From Nostoc edaphicum CCNP1411 (lineage in GTDB: Bacteria; Cyanobacteriota; Cyanobacteriia; Cyanobacteriales; Nostocaceae): a DNA stretch of 64,000 nt. A program made the position numbers and the translations under genes. Position 1 is the first letter of the stretch. The number at the start of each line of letters is the position of its first letter. Shown here piece after piece: positions 27,485 through 37,096 of the stretch. A model generated the notes under the pieces. That model had not been told where the DNA came from. It saw only the letters and a list, made by a program, of their open reading frames with translations, and ran no database searches. The DNA is taken from positions 200,856 through 264,855 of the forward strand of contig NZ_CP054697.1 of NCBI RefSeq assembly GCF_014023275.1, written 5' to 3'.

Positions 27485-28501
27485 TCATTTAAACTTTTCT
27501 GGATACAAGGATTGAGCTAATATTTTAACTCCTTTAGCAAACCTGACACCGGATGTACTGTAGCTGTAATCAATAACTATAAATTTATCTTTTTGGACTG
27601 CGCTAATTTCCCCATAGGCGGGATTTGTGAGAAAAAATTGTCGCTGTTCTTTCGCAGGCGACCAACTCGCGTCACTCAGAATAATTATTTCGGGATTACG
27701 GTTAATTACATCTTCCCAATTAACGGTTATATAAGTACCTTTAGCTTTTTCTTGAAAGATATTCCGTCCTCCGGCAAATTCCAATATTTGATTTGGTAAA
27801 CTATCAACAGTGACAGTGTATGGTGGACTTTCACTAGCATACCAAAATACACGTTTGGGAGGATTCACTTTGCCCAATTTTGTTTGAGTATCTTGAAGTT
27901 CTTGTTTTAAAGCAGCAATTAATTTAACAGCGCGATCGCTTACTCCAAAAATCTTACCAATATCCTGAATTTCACTATAAATATTTTCTACCAAAGCTCT
28001 TTTTTGTGGACAAACTTCTATAGCTCCTGCTGCCAAATATGAGTTAATATTTAAGCTAAGTAACTCTTTACGTCCACCGATAGCATCCTTACCAAAAGCC
28101 CCTGGAAATGACCCATAAACAAAATCTGGCTCTGCACCTAATAAGACCTCTTTTGAGGGATATTTATCGGCAATGACAGGAATTTGAGAGTAGGTTTTTT
28201 GGTATTCTGGCAGAATGCGATCGTCTAGATAAGCTGTACCAATCATCTGTGCTGATAAACCTAGTGCTAACATGATTTCTGTTGCAGGTTGGTTGAGAGT
28301 AATTACACGTTTTGGTGGTTGTTTGTAGGTAATAGTAATACCACAGGTTTCAATTGTAACTGGGGTAAATTTAGCAGCTACAGGTTGCAGATTTTTAGTA
28401 TTTTCTACCTGCATCTGACAAGCAGTCATTATCACTAATAAAGCAGTTATGAGGAAACGTATATAGCGATTTCGCCACCAAGTAAAATCAGGAAGTTTCA
28501 T
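27485..28501 (-). CDS. Metal-chelate binding lipoprotein of an ABC transporter (copy 2)
   Basis: A 338-residue paralogue of the lipoprotein at 23528-24562. The signal peptide has a lipobox ending IMTAC near residue 28. Shared blocks are ITYKQPPKRVITLNQPATEI, AEPDFVYGS, NPEIIILSDASWS and the ending SLYPEKFK. It starts 12 bp after receptor copy 2, so the two are co-transcribed. There is no second permease/ATPase pair in the window, so both lipoproteins may share one. Confidence 0.88.
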   Translation of the reverse strand: MKLPDFTWWRNRYIRFLITALLVIMTACQMQVENTKNLQPVAAKFTPVTIETCGITITYKQPPKRVITLNQPATEIMLALGLSAQMIGTAYLDDRILPEYQKTYSQIPVIADKYPSKEVLLGAEPDFVYGSFPGAFGKDAIGGRKELLSLNINSYLAAGAIEVCPQKRALVENIYSEIQDIGKIFGVSDRAVKLIAALKQELQDTQTKLGKVNPPKRVFWYASESPPYTVTVDSLPNQILEFAGGRNIFQEKAKGTYITVNWEDVINRNPEIIILSDASWSPAKEQRQFFLTNPAYGEISAVQKDKFIVIDYSYSTSGVRFAKGVKILAQSLYPEKFK

Positions 28502-28512
28502 TATTAACCCCC

Positions 28513-31047
28513 TTAAAAGTCAAACGACACTGTTCCTTGGACTGTAAACGGTGCGGCGGGGTAAATAAAGTAACCATCTAAAGTGTAGTATCTGACATTG
28601 GAAATATTTTTGAAGTTCAACCCAATTTTATAGCGATCGCGGCGATAGAAAATAGCAGCATCGGCTCTGACGTAAGAAGGTAGCGTTAAAGTGCTTGGTA
28701 ATCTAGTCTCCTGTTCTCCTACAAAAGCTAGCCCCAGTCCGAATCCTAGCCCTTGTAAATTACCACTTTGAATTTGATACGTCGTCCACAGGCTAGCACT
28801 ATTTTCGGGTACACCATACAATCTGCTACCAACAGGAATATCCTCGTCTTTTGTCACCACAGCATCGGTGTAGGCGTAGTTAGCAATGATATTCCAACCC
28901 GGTAAAATTTGTCCTGTAATGTCTAATTCTACCCCTCGGCTTCTTTGTTCACCTGTGGTAATACTGAAATTCTGAGGATCAACAGGATCTGGAGTCAATA
29001 CATTCTGTCGAGTAATTTGATAAAATGCTAAAGTTGCCGAAAGACGGTCTTTAATCAAATCTTGCTTAATTCCCACTTCAAATTGTTCGCCAATTTCTGG
29101 TTTAAACTGCTCGTCTGTCCGGCTTCTAGCAGAAAAATTTGGGAAAAAAGAGTTTGACCAATTGAAGTAAAGTGAAGTTGTTTGACTAGGCTGATAAACA
29201 ATACCAACTCGTGGGGAAAATTGCGAATTTGATTGTTCGTTAATCGTCGTATTGGTCACAGTATCGTTTCTGAATAGTTCATTGCTATCAAAGCGACCAC
29301 CAGCCAGAATTTTTAAATTAGGTAGAACTTCGATAAAATCTTGTATGTAAAGAGCTATATTGTCTGAACCAAATTTTCTCCCTCTAGTTGGTGAGGATGG
29401 GAGGACAATATTTGCGCCATACTGTGGATTAAAAATATCAATTTTGATATCATCCCCACTAGTAAAATTGTAATCAAATTTGTAACGAGAAAATTCTATG
29501 CCAAACAGCAGGTTGTGACGCAAAAATCCTGTTTTAAATTTTCCGATAATTTCATTTTGCAGAGTTAAATTATCATTTACTTCATCAGATGTGCTGGGGT
29601 TGATATTAGCAGTTCTGCGGTCATCTTCTAGAGCAAATAAAAATGTTGATTTACTATTTAAATTAGCCTGGACTAAGTTAAACCCCTGGCGAAATTTCCA
29701 GTTATCACTGAATTCATGTTCAAAATTATAAGTAAATGCAGTTGAGTTGACATTACTTGCATTAAAATTGGGTTCTCCCAAAAATCTATTTCTGGGGAGT
29801 GTTAAAAATTCTGGTTCTGGAAGGAATCCGTAGTTAAAGTTGAGATTGTAGTTTTGGTATTCAAATTCTAGAGCGAGATTGGTACGCGGCCCAATTTTCC
29901 AAGTGAGTGCAGGGGCGATAAAGAAACTATCATTTCTAGTAAAGTCGCGGAAACTATCTGCATTTTCATAAGCGACATTTAGGCGATAAAGAAGTGATTT
30001 ATCTTCTGTGAGTGGCCCAGTCAAATCAATTGTAGAGCGCAAAAAGTTGTAACTTCCGTATTTAACGCTGGCGTTATAGTAAGGTTGTTCGAGAGGCTTT
30101 TTTGTGACAGCATTGACAACACCACTTGGAAGCACAGACTGACCACCTCCATATAAAACTGAGGCTGGGCCTTTGAGGATTTCAAACTGCTCAACATTAG
30201 CGATATCACGAGGTGTCACATAGCCAAAATCTTGAAACCCGTTGCGTAAGTTGCCAAAATTTGTTGTAAACCCGCGAATGCGAAAGCCTACGGAGGGTAG
30301 AGAACCATAACCTGGTTCTTGCTGGACACCCGCCACATTATCAGCTAAATCGTTGAGTCTGACTACGCCCCTATCCTCAATCACTTGACGCGGGATGACT
30401 TGAATAGATAAAGGTAAATCGCGTAGTGGTGCTTCTATTTTAGTGCCGGTGGTGGCGGTGGGGACATTATACCCATCTCTCTCTCCTGTCACAGTCAATT
30501 CAATGGGTTGATTAGCTTCAGCCGATGGTTGTGTTGCTGGCGTTTCGCTAGTTGGTTTATTTGGTGTGACAACAAAAATTAAACCTTCATCGCTGTCATC
30601 TAACTCAACTTTCGGTACACCCGCTTCACCTGTCACAGTTACTCGGATACTATTTGTATTTATGTTACTAACAGTTACTTCCGTAATTCCTGCAATTGGC
30701 TTTTCTTGACGGAATGAGTCACCACTAGTTAAGCGTAGTTGAATATTAGGAATATCTGCAATGAAATTATTCCTTTCAGTTTTATTAGTGACTTGCAACT
30801 TATCGGATGTAGGAGTTTTTAAGATGATTTCCAAACCGCTAGAGGTTTGGCTCAGACGTACTTCTGTAACTGAAATAATCTCTGTCTGCTGCGCTAGCCA
30901 GTCTTTGGTATTAGTGTGAGGACGTTGGATATCACTAAGTTTGGGAATATCTTTGATAACTATTTCATCTGCATAAACTGGATAAGTAACTAAAATTATT
31001 GCAGCAGATGTTAGCCACAAATAAACTGATAAATTAGGCTTTTTCAC
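28513..31047 (-). CDS. TonB-dependent siderophore-type receptor with AMIN domain (copy 2)
   Basis: An 844-residue protein with the same layout as copy 1: signal peptide to about 27, AMIN domain about 55-150, plug from about 210 (LRDLPLSIQVIPRQVIEDR), FEILKGPASVLYGG, and a barrel ending GTVSFDF. Receptor copies 1 and 2 share sequence along the whole length, as do their lipoproteins and upstream regions. The duplicated unit is therefore promoter-receptor-lipoprotein. Differences concentrate in the barrel loops, as expected if the ligands differ. Confidence 0.92.
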   Translation of the reverse strand: MKKPNLSVYLWLTSAAIILVTYPVYADEIVIKDIPKLSDIQRPHTNTKDWLAQQTEIISVTEVRLSQTSSGLEIILKTPTSDKLQVTNKTERNNFIADIPNIQLRLTSGDSFRQEKPIAGITEVTVSNINTNSIRVTVTGEAGVPKVELDDSDEGLIFVVTPNKPTSETPATQPSAEANQPIELTVTGERDGYNVPTATTGTKIEAPLRDLPLSIQVIPRQVIEDRGVVRLNDLADNVAGVQQEPGYGSLPSVGFRIRGFTTNFGNLRNGFQDFGYVTPRDIANVEQFEILKGPASVLYGGGQSVLPSGVVNAVTKKPLEQPYYNASVKYGSYNFLRSTIDLTGPLTEDKSLLYRLNVAYENADSFRDFTRNDSFFIAPALTWKIGPRTNLALEFEYQNYNLNFNYGFLPEPEFLTLPRNRFLGEPNFNASNVNSTAFTYNFEHEFSDNWKFRQGFNLVQANLNSKSTFLFALEDDRRTANINPSTSDEVNDNLTLQNEIIGKFKTGFLRHNLLFGIEFSRYKFDYNFTSGDDIKIDIFNPQYGANIVLPSSPTRGRKFGSDNIALYIQDFIEVLPNLKILAGGRFDSNELFRNDTVTNTTINEQSNSQFSPRVGIVYQPSQTTSLYFNWSNSFFPNFSARSRTDEQFKPEIGEQFEVGIKQDLIKDRLSATLAFYQITRQNVLTPDPVDPQNFSITTGEQRSRGVELDITGQILPGWNIIANYAYTDAVVTKDEDIPVGSRLYGVPENSASLWTTYQIQSGNLQGLGFGLGLAFVGEQETRLPSTLTLPSYVRADAAIFYRRDRYKIGLNFKNISNVRYYTLDGYFIYPAAPFTVQGTVSFDF

Positions 31048-31145
31048 CCTACTTTCTCACACCACTTGCAAAAATGACACTCACCACATTGCCAAAAAAT
31101 CAGTAAGATAATTACTGATTTTTACTATAGACAAATATTACTTGT

Positions 31146-31192
31146 GACAATAAGTTAAAGTAGTATCTATGTCAAAAGACAGAGTGTCAAAC
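31146..31192 (-). promoter_or_regulatory. Candidate PetR-type operator upstream of TonB receptor 2
   Basis: TGTCAAAAGACA (31170-31181), GAG, then TGTCAAAC gives GAC-AGAGT-GTC at 31178-31188. A weaker partner GAC-AATAA-GTT lies at 31146-31156, at the same 32-bp distance as in copy 1. Confidence 0.6.
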
Positions 31193-31324
31193 TTAACTCA
31201 AGCTCACTCTGTTTTTGTTGGGAAATGAAGATTTCCTCATCTTTGAGCTAATGCTATGGCTGCTGGCAAAAGGTTAGTATTTCTTATCTGTTGACTTGCT
31301 AATTTTCATAGTTTGTAATATTTT

Positions 31325-31347
31325 ACAAGTTGTCTTTTGACAAGACA
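31325..31347 (+). promoter_or_regulatory. Candidate PetR-type operator upstream of feoA
   Basis: TGTCTTTTGACA at 31331-31342 is the exact complement of the shared TGTCAAAAGACA. On the minus strand it continues ACT-TGTA, so the second half-site is imperfect (GAC-AACTT-GTA). It lies 230 bp ahead of the first feoA in a divergent region shared with TonB receptor 2. Confidence 0.45.
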
Positions 31348-31576
31348 GCTTATCTCTGCATTATTACTTTATATCTATTTGCAAGAATTAAATCTTTTTT
31401 ATCTCCTAATTGATATATACTATCAACTAGATTAAGATGCTCAAACTATGTCAACCGTAAGTCTTCATGCTTGCTACCTTTTTTGGTGACATTTTGCAAA
31501 GGAGTTGCAGCAGGGGGAAAAGTTGGTATTGTTGCCAGTTGTATTACTCCAAACCCACCCACTGTTTTGAAAGGTG

Positions 31577-31948
31577 ATGACAGATAGCAAAAATAACTAC
31601 AACCAACACCAAAAGCCTAAAGGATGGGGGTTTACGTTTTTTGGAGAGACACCCCAAACTCCCGAATTAGAAGAAAAAACCCTCAATAATGGCTCTTTTG
31701 TGAACACAGGTAAATCTTTTCCTTTAGCGATCGCTAGTGTGGGAGAGCGTTTAGCGATCGCTAAACTCAAAGGGACAGAAGGTACAGTCCGTCGTCTGAT
31801 TGGTATGGGATTAGTTCCTGGAAGTGAACTTCAAGTGATTAGTATTGCCAATGGTTCTGTCATCATTGCACTTGGTGATAACCGCATTGGTTTAGGGGTA
31901 GGTATGGCACAGAAAATACTATGTACCAATTTAGGGACTTCCAACTAA
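31577..31948 (+). CDS. feoA: FeoA-domain protein with N-terminal extension
   Basis: A 123-residue protein from the ATG at 31577; a GTG 3 bp upstream is possible. Residues about 50-120 form the SH3-like FeoA domain (GTEGTVRRLIGMGLVPGSEL, then ALGDNRIGLGVGMAQKI). The N-terminal 48 residues are polar and not part of the domain. It is the first of two FeoA proteins ahead of feoB and probably regulates or gates the ferrous iron channel. A 300-bp gap separates it from the next gene, so it may be transcribed separately. Confidence 0.82.
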   Translation: MTDSKNNYNQHQKPKGWGFTFFGETPQTPELEEKTLNNGSFVNTGKSFPLAIASVGERLAIAKLKGTEGTVRRLIGMGLVPGSELQVISIANGSVIIALGDNRIGLGVGMAQKILCTNLGTSN

Positions 31949-32249
31949 AAAAATATACCATCACGCCTGTCAGCAGGGGAGCAGAGGAGCAGGGGAGCAG
32001 GGGAGAAACAGAAAATATGGACTGACTAAAGTATAGAAGATGGAAACAAGAAAATATGTCCACATCTTTGACATATTTTTGCAATAAGTTTGTAAATAAT
32101 AAGTGCGATATTCTATGTCATTAAACAAAGTTTCATAACTAGACAGATATGAAGCTGTTATATCTAGAATGCCAGCCAGTTATGGTTTGTGAATTTTTCC
32201 TATCTCTTTTAAATAGCGTTACTAAATATACCGAGCTTTACAAACAAAA

Positions 32250-32495
32250 ATGAGTGAAAAAAGACAACTACGTGATTTAGCTGTGGGCTGTACGGGGCGG
32301 GTGGTTGGTTATGAAAAAGCTGCCCGTAGTTATAAAGGAAAATTGCTGGCGATGGGACTGACACCTGGTACAGAGTTTACTGTCACCCGCCATGCACCTC
32401 TGGGAGATCCTGTAGAAATCCAAGTGCGGGGTTTCAAATTGAGTCTGCGAAAAGACGAAGCCAATGCTTTATTTGTAGAGGAAGTAACACAATGA
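32250..32495 (+). CDS. feoA: Ferrous iron transport protein A
   Basis: An 81-residue stand-alone FeoA domain: LAVGCTGRVVGYEKAARSYK, AMGLTPGTEFTVTRHAPLGD, EIQVRGFKLSLRKDEA. It overlaps feoB by 4 bp (ATGA), so translation is coupled. It is a cytosolic partner needed for FeoB activity in several bacteria. The second FeoA protein just upstream is longer and more divergent. Confidence 0.9.
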   Translation: MSEKRQLRDLAVGCTGRVVGYEKAARSYKGKLLAMGLTPGTEFTVTRHAPLGDPVEIQVRGFKLSLRKDEANALFVEEVTQ

Positions 32496-34828
32496 CGAAG
32501 CAGATAATTGCATTGGTAGGTAATCCTAATTGTGGTAAAACTACTTTATTTAATGCCTTGACAGGTGCTAATCAAAGAACTGGTAACTGGCCTGGTGTCA
32601 CAGTGGAACGCAAAGAAGGCAAATATATCCACAAGGGGAAAAACATTACTGTTGTTGACTTACCAGGAGTTTATTCTCTGGATGCTGAAGATAGTGACAC
32701 GGGACTTGATGAACTGATAGCGCGAGATTATCTGCTTGCTGGTGAAGCGGATGTGATTATTAACATTGTTGATGCTTCCAACTTAGAACGCAACTTGTAT
32801 CTGACTACCCAAATCATGGAAATGCGCTTACCGATGATTGTGGCGTTGAACATGATGGATGTGGCTAAAGACAGGGAAATTAAGATAAATCCCGCCCTAC
32901 TTTCACAGCGTCTTGGTTGTCCGGTGATTCCCATGAGTGCAACATCAGGTAAGGGAGTTCCAGAATTACAAGATGCGATTAATCAATCTTTCGTTAACTT
33001 ATTAGTACCACCAACCTACGTTGCTTACCCTGCCGTAATTGAAGATGCGATCGCGCAATTAGTCCCTTTCATCACAGAACATAGTCCCAACCGCACAGTA
33101 GATCCCCGGTGGACAGCCCTGAAACTTTTGGAATACGAGGATCGAATTGCACCAGAATTGAGGAGTAAGGAATTAGAGAGGATAGTTGTAGAACACCGAC
33201 GACAAGTCCATCAAACCCTCGATGATGATTTAGATATTATCATCGCCGATAGTCGTTACACCTTTATTCGTAACTTAATTCAAGGTGCAGCCGAACGCAG
33301 CAGAGAAGTTAAAACTAACATTTCCGACAAAATCGACCAAGTGGTACTCAATCGCTGGTTGGGTATACCAATTTTCTTGTTAATCATGTACGTGATATTC
33401 ACCATATCGATTCATGTCGGTGGTGCTTTTATTGACTTTTTTGATATTAGCTTTGCCACGATTTTTGTTGATGGTTTCGGTAAACTGCTGGAAAACATCA
33501 ATGCACCAGGATGGCTGATTGGACTATTAGCACAGGGCGCAGGTGGTGGGATTCAAACCACAGCCACTTTTATTCCCCAAATAGGCATGATGTTCTTGTG
33601 TCTGTCGGTGTTAGAAGATACTGGCTATATGGCACGGGCAGCCTTTGTGATGGATCGGTTGATGCGTTTAATTGGGCTTCCTGGTAAATCCTTTGTCCCG
33701 ATGATTGTGGGTTTTGGGTGTAACATTCCCGGAATTATGGCGACGCGGACATTAGAAAATAAACGCGATCGCCTGATGACAGTGATGATGAATCCCTTCA
33801 TGTCCTGTAGCGCCAGATTGACAGTTTACGCCCTATTTATTGGTGCTTTCTTCCCCGTTGGCGGTCAAAATATGGTTTTAGGTCTTTACCTATTGGGTAT
33901 CTTAGCCGCCATATTCACCGGACTGATCTTGAAAAATACCATTCTCCAAGGGGAAGCCGCGCCTTTTATCATGGAACTACCCCCATACCATATACCCAAG
34001 ATTAAAGGTGTTTTTTTGCGTGCAGGCGATCGCCTCAAAGCTTTCATTACCAAAGCCGGCATTGCTATTGTAATTATGGTGATCGTCCTGGGCTTCATGA
34101 ATTCTGTTGGTACTGATGGCACATTCGGCAAGCAAGATAGCAAAGATTCGATTCTCAGTGCCATGAGTCGTACAGTCACACCAGTATTTACACCAATGGG
34201 AATTACTCAAGATAACTGGCCTGCTACCGTTGGTTTAATGACAGGCGTATTTGCGAAAGAAGTGATGGTTGGTACGATGAACTCTCTGTATACGGGATTG
34301 GCAGAAGCAGAAAAAGCAGCCACAGCAGAGCCAGAAAAACCCGAAGAATTTAGTTTTTGGGGTGGTATTAGTAAAGCATTTGCTAGCATTCCAGAGAATT
34401 TGGCAAAACTTCCCAGTCAACTATTTGACCCCCTTGGTTTAAGTGCAGCCAATGTTTCGACAGACCAAAAACAAGCCGCAGAAGCTCAAGGTGTATCTGT
34501 TAGCACTTACGGCGAAATGTCCAAACGGTTTAGTAGTACATCTGCGGCTTTCGCCTATCTGTTGTTTGTGCTGTTGTACTTTCCCTGCGTTTCTGCGACG
34601 GCTGCACTTTACCGGGAGACAAATTTTGGGTGGACGATATTTGCTGGATTGTGGACTACTGGTTTAGCTTACTGGGTGGCGGTTTTATATTACCAACTGG
34701 CGACATTTACACAACATCCAAGTTCTTCTATTGCTTGGGTAGTGGGATTAGCTTTTGTTATGGGGATGGCAATTTTCGGACTGAAGATGGCAGGTACTAC
34801 ACGTACAAGAGAAGTTATTAGTCATTAG
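32492..34828 (+). CDS. feoB: Ferrous iron transporter B
   Basis: A 778-residue inner-membrane Fe(II) transporter. The N-terminal G domain has GNPNCGKTT (G1, near residue 10), VDLPGVYSL (G3) and LNMMDVA (G4). The membrane part has the two Gate regions, with FGCNIPGIMATR and SCSARLTVYALF carrying the conserved Cys, and GVFAKEVMVGTMNSLY. An insert of about 80 residues near 620-700 is usual for the family. The context (FeoA upstream, FeoC downstream, and a reductase-linked oxidase nearby) fits reductive iron uptake. Confidence 0.95.
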   Translation: MTKQIIALVGNPNCGKTTLFNALTGANQRTGNWPGVTVERKEGKYIHKGKNITVVDLPGVYSLDAEDSDTGLDELIARDYLLAGEADVIINIVDASNLERNLYLTTQIMEMRLPMIVALNMMDVAKDREIKINPALLSQRLGCPVIPMSATSGKGVPELQDAINQSFVNLLVPPTYVAYPAVIEDAIAQLVPFITEHSPNRTVDPRWTALKLLEYEDRIAPELRSKELERIVVEHRRQVHQTLDDDLDIIIADSRYTFIRNLIQGAAERSREVKTNISDKIDQVVLNRWLGIPIFLLIMYVIFTISIHVGGAFIDFFDISFATIFVDGFGKLLENINAPGWLIGLLAQGAGGGIQTTATFIPQIGMMFLCLSVLEDTGYMARAAFVMDRLMRLIGLPGKSFVPMIVGFGCNIPGIMATRTLENKRDRLMTVMMNPFMSCSARLTVYALFIGAFFPVGGQNMVLGLYLLGILAAIFTGLILKNTILQGEAAPFIMELPPYHIPKIKGVFLRAGDRLKAFITKAGIAIVIMVIVLGFMNSVGTDGTFGKQDSKDSILSAMSRTVTPVFTPMGITQDNWPATVGLMTGVFAKEVMVGTMNSLYTGLAEAEKAATAEPEKPEEFSFWGGISKAFASIPENLAKLPSQLFDPLGLSAANVSTDQKQAAEAQGVSVSTYGEMSKRFSSTSAAFAYLLFVLLYFPCVSATAALYRETNFGWTIFAGLWTTGLAYWVAVLYYQLATFTQHPSSSIAWVVGLAFVMGMAIFGLKMAGTTRTREVISH

Positions 34829-34850
34829 TCATTTGTTACTGACTAATGAC
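34821..34850 (+). other. 11-bp hairpin between feoB and feoC
   Basis: GTCATTAGTCA pairs with TGACTAATGAC across an 8-nt loop, followed by AAAAAATGG. It overlaps the feoB stop codon. It lacks a T-run on the plus strand and may stabilise the feoB message or weaken feoC expression. Confidence 0.5.
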
Positions 34851-34870
34851 AAAAAATGGAGGACAAAACC

Positions 34871-35089
34871 ATGATATTAAGTGAACTACAACAATTCCTT
34901 ACCCAACACAAAAAAGCTTCTCTTGCAGATATGCAACTTCACTTTCGCATGGATGGAGACGCTTTACGAGGAATGCTGAGTAAGCTAATTCGTAAAGGTC
35001 GAGTCCGTAAAATGGCGGATGGGAAAAAGTGTGGTGGATGTCACAGTTGTGAACCAGAGGCAATTGAATTTTATGAATGGGTTTGTTAA
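34871..35089 (+). CDS. feoC: FeoC-like winged-helix protein
   Basis: A 72-residue protein from the ATG at 34871. GGAGG sits 8 bp upstream of it, so the upstream in-frame ATG at 34856 is unlikely. The winged-helix domain reads LSELQQFLTQHKKASLADMQ. Near the C-terminus KKCGGCHSC holds the cysteines expected for FeoC, which may bind an Fe-S cluster. It is a probable regulator or stabiliser of FeoB. Confidence 0.82.
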   Translation: MILSELQQFLTQHKKASLADMQLHFRMDGDALRGMLSKLIRKGRVRKMADGKKCGGCHSCEPEAIEFYEWVC

Positions 35090-35183
35090 AGTTCCGCGCA
35101 AATAACCCCCAATGGTTTAGTTTTTGTCGTCTTTCCTTCCATTATCCTTACCAAAATCACCATTTTTGAGGCAGCTTCTTCCT

Positions 35184-35570
35184 TTAGGTCTCAAGTTTTA
35201 ATGAGTGTCTTTGTTCGATACTTACTAACGATAATGTAAAGAAAGATAATCCTGATATTGGTTTACTTATTAAGCTCGAAAAGAACCTATCCAACCCATA
35301 AGTTTGTTTCCCTGATTTGCTGACTACAACTTCATCTCCTGCAAGCAAATATACCTCATTCGCACGAAACAAATGCTTGCGAAAAAATAGCCAAAACAAT
35401 GTTGCCCAAGGGATTACTGTATGAAATAATCTCAACATCGAAGGGTAACTACCACCAGTGCCTGTCCAACGGGAGATTCCCAGCATCGTTACTCTCCCAT
35501 CCATTGCTAGCATTGCCATTATTATCTGGTTCAATTGCCGCATAGTCGTAGCGTTTATCTGCGGTAGCAA
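35184..35570 (-). pseudogene. N-terminal fragment of an IS4/IS701-like transposase
   Basis: This encodes 128 residues of a DDE transposase N-terminus (LPQINATTMRQLNQIIMAML, TGTGGSYPSMLRLF, VYLLAGDEVVVSKSGKQTYG). Family members run to about 400 residues. The frame stops at 35184 soon after SLVSIEQRHS, before the rest of the catalytic core. The upstream end also lacks the usual first residues. It is an inactive remnant. Confidence 0.72.
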
Positions 35571-35738
35571 GCATTAGACTTGTCCTAAAACTCCAAAGGC
35601 AGACTGTTCAAAGCTTTGAGAGCAAGCTTTGATATCTTCGTGAAAACGTAATCATAAGGCTTTGAGATAGTTAATGATAGTTTAGAGCCATCAATAATAC
35701 TCCCTAGTTATCTAAGTTAGTATTACTATTAATAGTAA

Positions 35739-35926
35739 TTAATTTGGTAAAACTAGACTACCAATTCTTAGCCTAACTAACCCACAAACTGTTAAAATAA
35801 TTTGTTCATAAGTATCAATACTTAAGCGAAATCTTTGTGAGGCTATGCGGAATATTTTCAGCAAGCGAATCAAATGCTCAATAAATATCCGATTACTAGA
35901 TGAGGCAGAAGGAATATTGTTCCGCT
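35739..35926 (-). pseudogene. C-terminal fragment of an IS5-like transposase
   Basis: The minus strand from about 35906 reads RIFIEHLIRLLKIFRIASQR, FRLSIDTYEQIILTVCGLVR and LRIGSLVLPN, then TAA at 35739-35741. This is the characteristic C-terminus of IS5-group (DDE_Tnp_4) transposases. A stop codon lies just upstream, so only the last 55 or so residues remain. With the fragment at 35184-35570 it marks 35.1-36.0 kb as an insertion scar between feoC and exbB. Confidence 0.65.
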
Positions 35927-36110
35927 ACAAACGCCGATTGATTCTAAAAATGTAAAATCAAGCATCTATCGGATCTTGATAGCTATATTTCTCCTAGTAT
36001 TAGCGATTTGAGTGGAAATCATTCAACTGTAAACTTTATCGGAGGACGGCCTTTCTCTACCGTAACATTGCTGAGGTGATGTCACAGGAGTATCTGCGCC
36101 GTATTTTTAG

Positions 36111-36764
36111 ATGGGAATTAAAAATCTGTTTACTGCTGGCGGCTTAGTTATGTGGCCGCTATTGGTATTTTCTATATTGGCGGTGGCGTTAATTATTGAA
36201 CGTGTTAAGTTTTGGGTGAGAATTAATAGCCGTCAAAGTCGTGTAATTAAAGAGGTATTAAAACTCTATCAGTTAGAGAATGTAGTGGCTGCAATAGATA
36301 AACTCCGGCAAAATATTGATTTACCCCTCGCACGGGTTTTTTTAGCAGCGTTGGAATTAGAAGAACCAACTCCAGAAGAATTTCGTTTAGCTTTAGAAAG
36401 TGAAGCACAAGCTGAGATCCCCATACTCAAACGGTTTCAAAATATTTTTGACACCATCATTGGTTTAGCACCACTATTCGGTCTACTTGGTACAGTCTTA
36501 GGGTTAATTACTTCCTTTGCTTCTTTGAATATTGGGGATGTAGGAGGTACGAAAACCGCAAACGTTACTAGTGGGATCAGTGAAGCTTTGGTGTCTACAG
36601 CATCTGGATTAATAGTTGCTATCTTTACATTGTTTTTCGCCAACTCCTTTCGCGGACTTTATAGCCGGCAAATATCGTTGTTTCAGGAATATGGAGGACA
36701 GTTAGAATTACTCTATCGCCGCCGTGATAAACGAGGAGAAAAAGCCTATACCTCTACAAAATGA
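36111..36764 (+). CDS. exbB: ExbB-type proton channel of the TonB energy system
   Basis: A 217-residue MotA/TolQ/ExbB family protein. It has three transmembrane segments: about 10-30 (LVMWPLLVFSILAVALIIER), about 115-140 (IIGLAPLFGLLGTVLGLITSF) and about 155-180 (ALVSTASGLIVAIFTLFFAN). The conserved Thr and Pro of the proton path are visible. With ExbD and TonB it would power the two receptors upstream. No ExbD follows, which is unusual. The start has no good ribosome site. Confidence 0.85.
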   Translation: MGIKNLFTAGGLVMWPLLVFSILAVALIIERVKFWVRINSRQSRVIKEVLKLYQLENVVAAIDKLRQNIDLPLARVFLAALELEEPTPEEFRLALESEAQAEIPILKRFQNIFDTIIGLAPLFGLLGTVLGLITSFASLNIGDVGGTKTANVTSGISEALVSTASGLIVAIFTLFFANSFRGLYSRQISLFQEYGGQLELLYRRRDKRGEKAYTSTK

Positions 36765-36862
36765 ACACTATATCCCAACAAATTATGCCTTTAACAAAAA
36801 ATGAGCAAAATTTCAGTTTTTGGTAAAAAAGCTCGGTTAAACGACATCATTTTTAGATTTCT

Positions 36863-37042
36863 TCATCCCAAGGAGCAGGTTTGCTGAATTGAAACTAGTC
36901 CAATTGAAATCAACCCGTGGGGAATAGCACCAATTGAAATTAAACCATGAGGGGAGATGCCAATCGATAATAAAGCATCATGTGGTGCGATACCGATGGA
37001 TAGCAGCTTTAATTTCTTTCGCTTATTTTGTCCGTCGGTCAT
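36863..37042 (-). CDS. Small repeat protein with SIG-x2-PHG decapeptides under a PetR-type operator
   Basis: A 59-residue protein from the ATG at 37042. After a basic start (MTDGQNKRKKLKLL) come three to four 10-residue repeats: SIGIAPHDAL, SIGISPHGLI, SIGAIPHGLI, SIGLVSIQ. Each full repeat has one Pro-His pair, so three evenly spaced histidines could bind a metal or face one side of a beta-solenoid-like fold. It ends CSLG. A clear copy of the shared operator lies 55 bp upstream. No family was recognised. The repeat regularity and promoter argue that it is real despite a weak ribosome site. Confidence 0.5.
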   Translation of the reverse strand: MTDGQNKRKKLKLLSIGIAPHDALLSIGISPHGLISIGAIPHGLISIGLVSIQQTCSLG

Positions 37043-37096
37043 ATAACCTAAATTTAAATAGAGGCATCTAAGAATGCTAAATAACTCATTAATATC

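Noticed and set aside
20731..31047. A vitamin B12 (BtuBFCD) uptake system
   Set aside because: The receptors have siderophore-type plug and AMIN domains and no riboswitch lies upstream; B12 transport is not excluded but unsupported.
31050..32249. A Fur box in the receptor/feo promoters
   Set aside because: I found no convincing 19-bp GATAATGAT-type palindrome by eye; a matrix scan would be needed.
35570..36110. A complete insertion sequence between feoC and exbB
   Set aside because: Only fragments of two different transposases remain and no matching inverted repeats were found.
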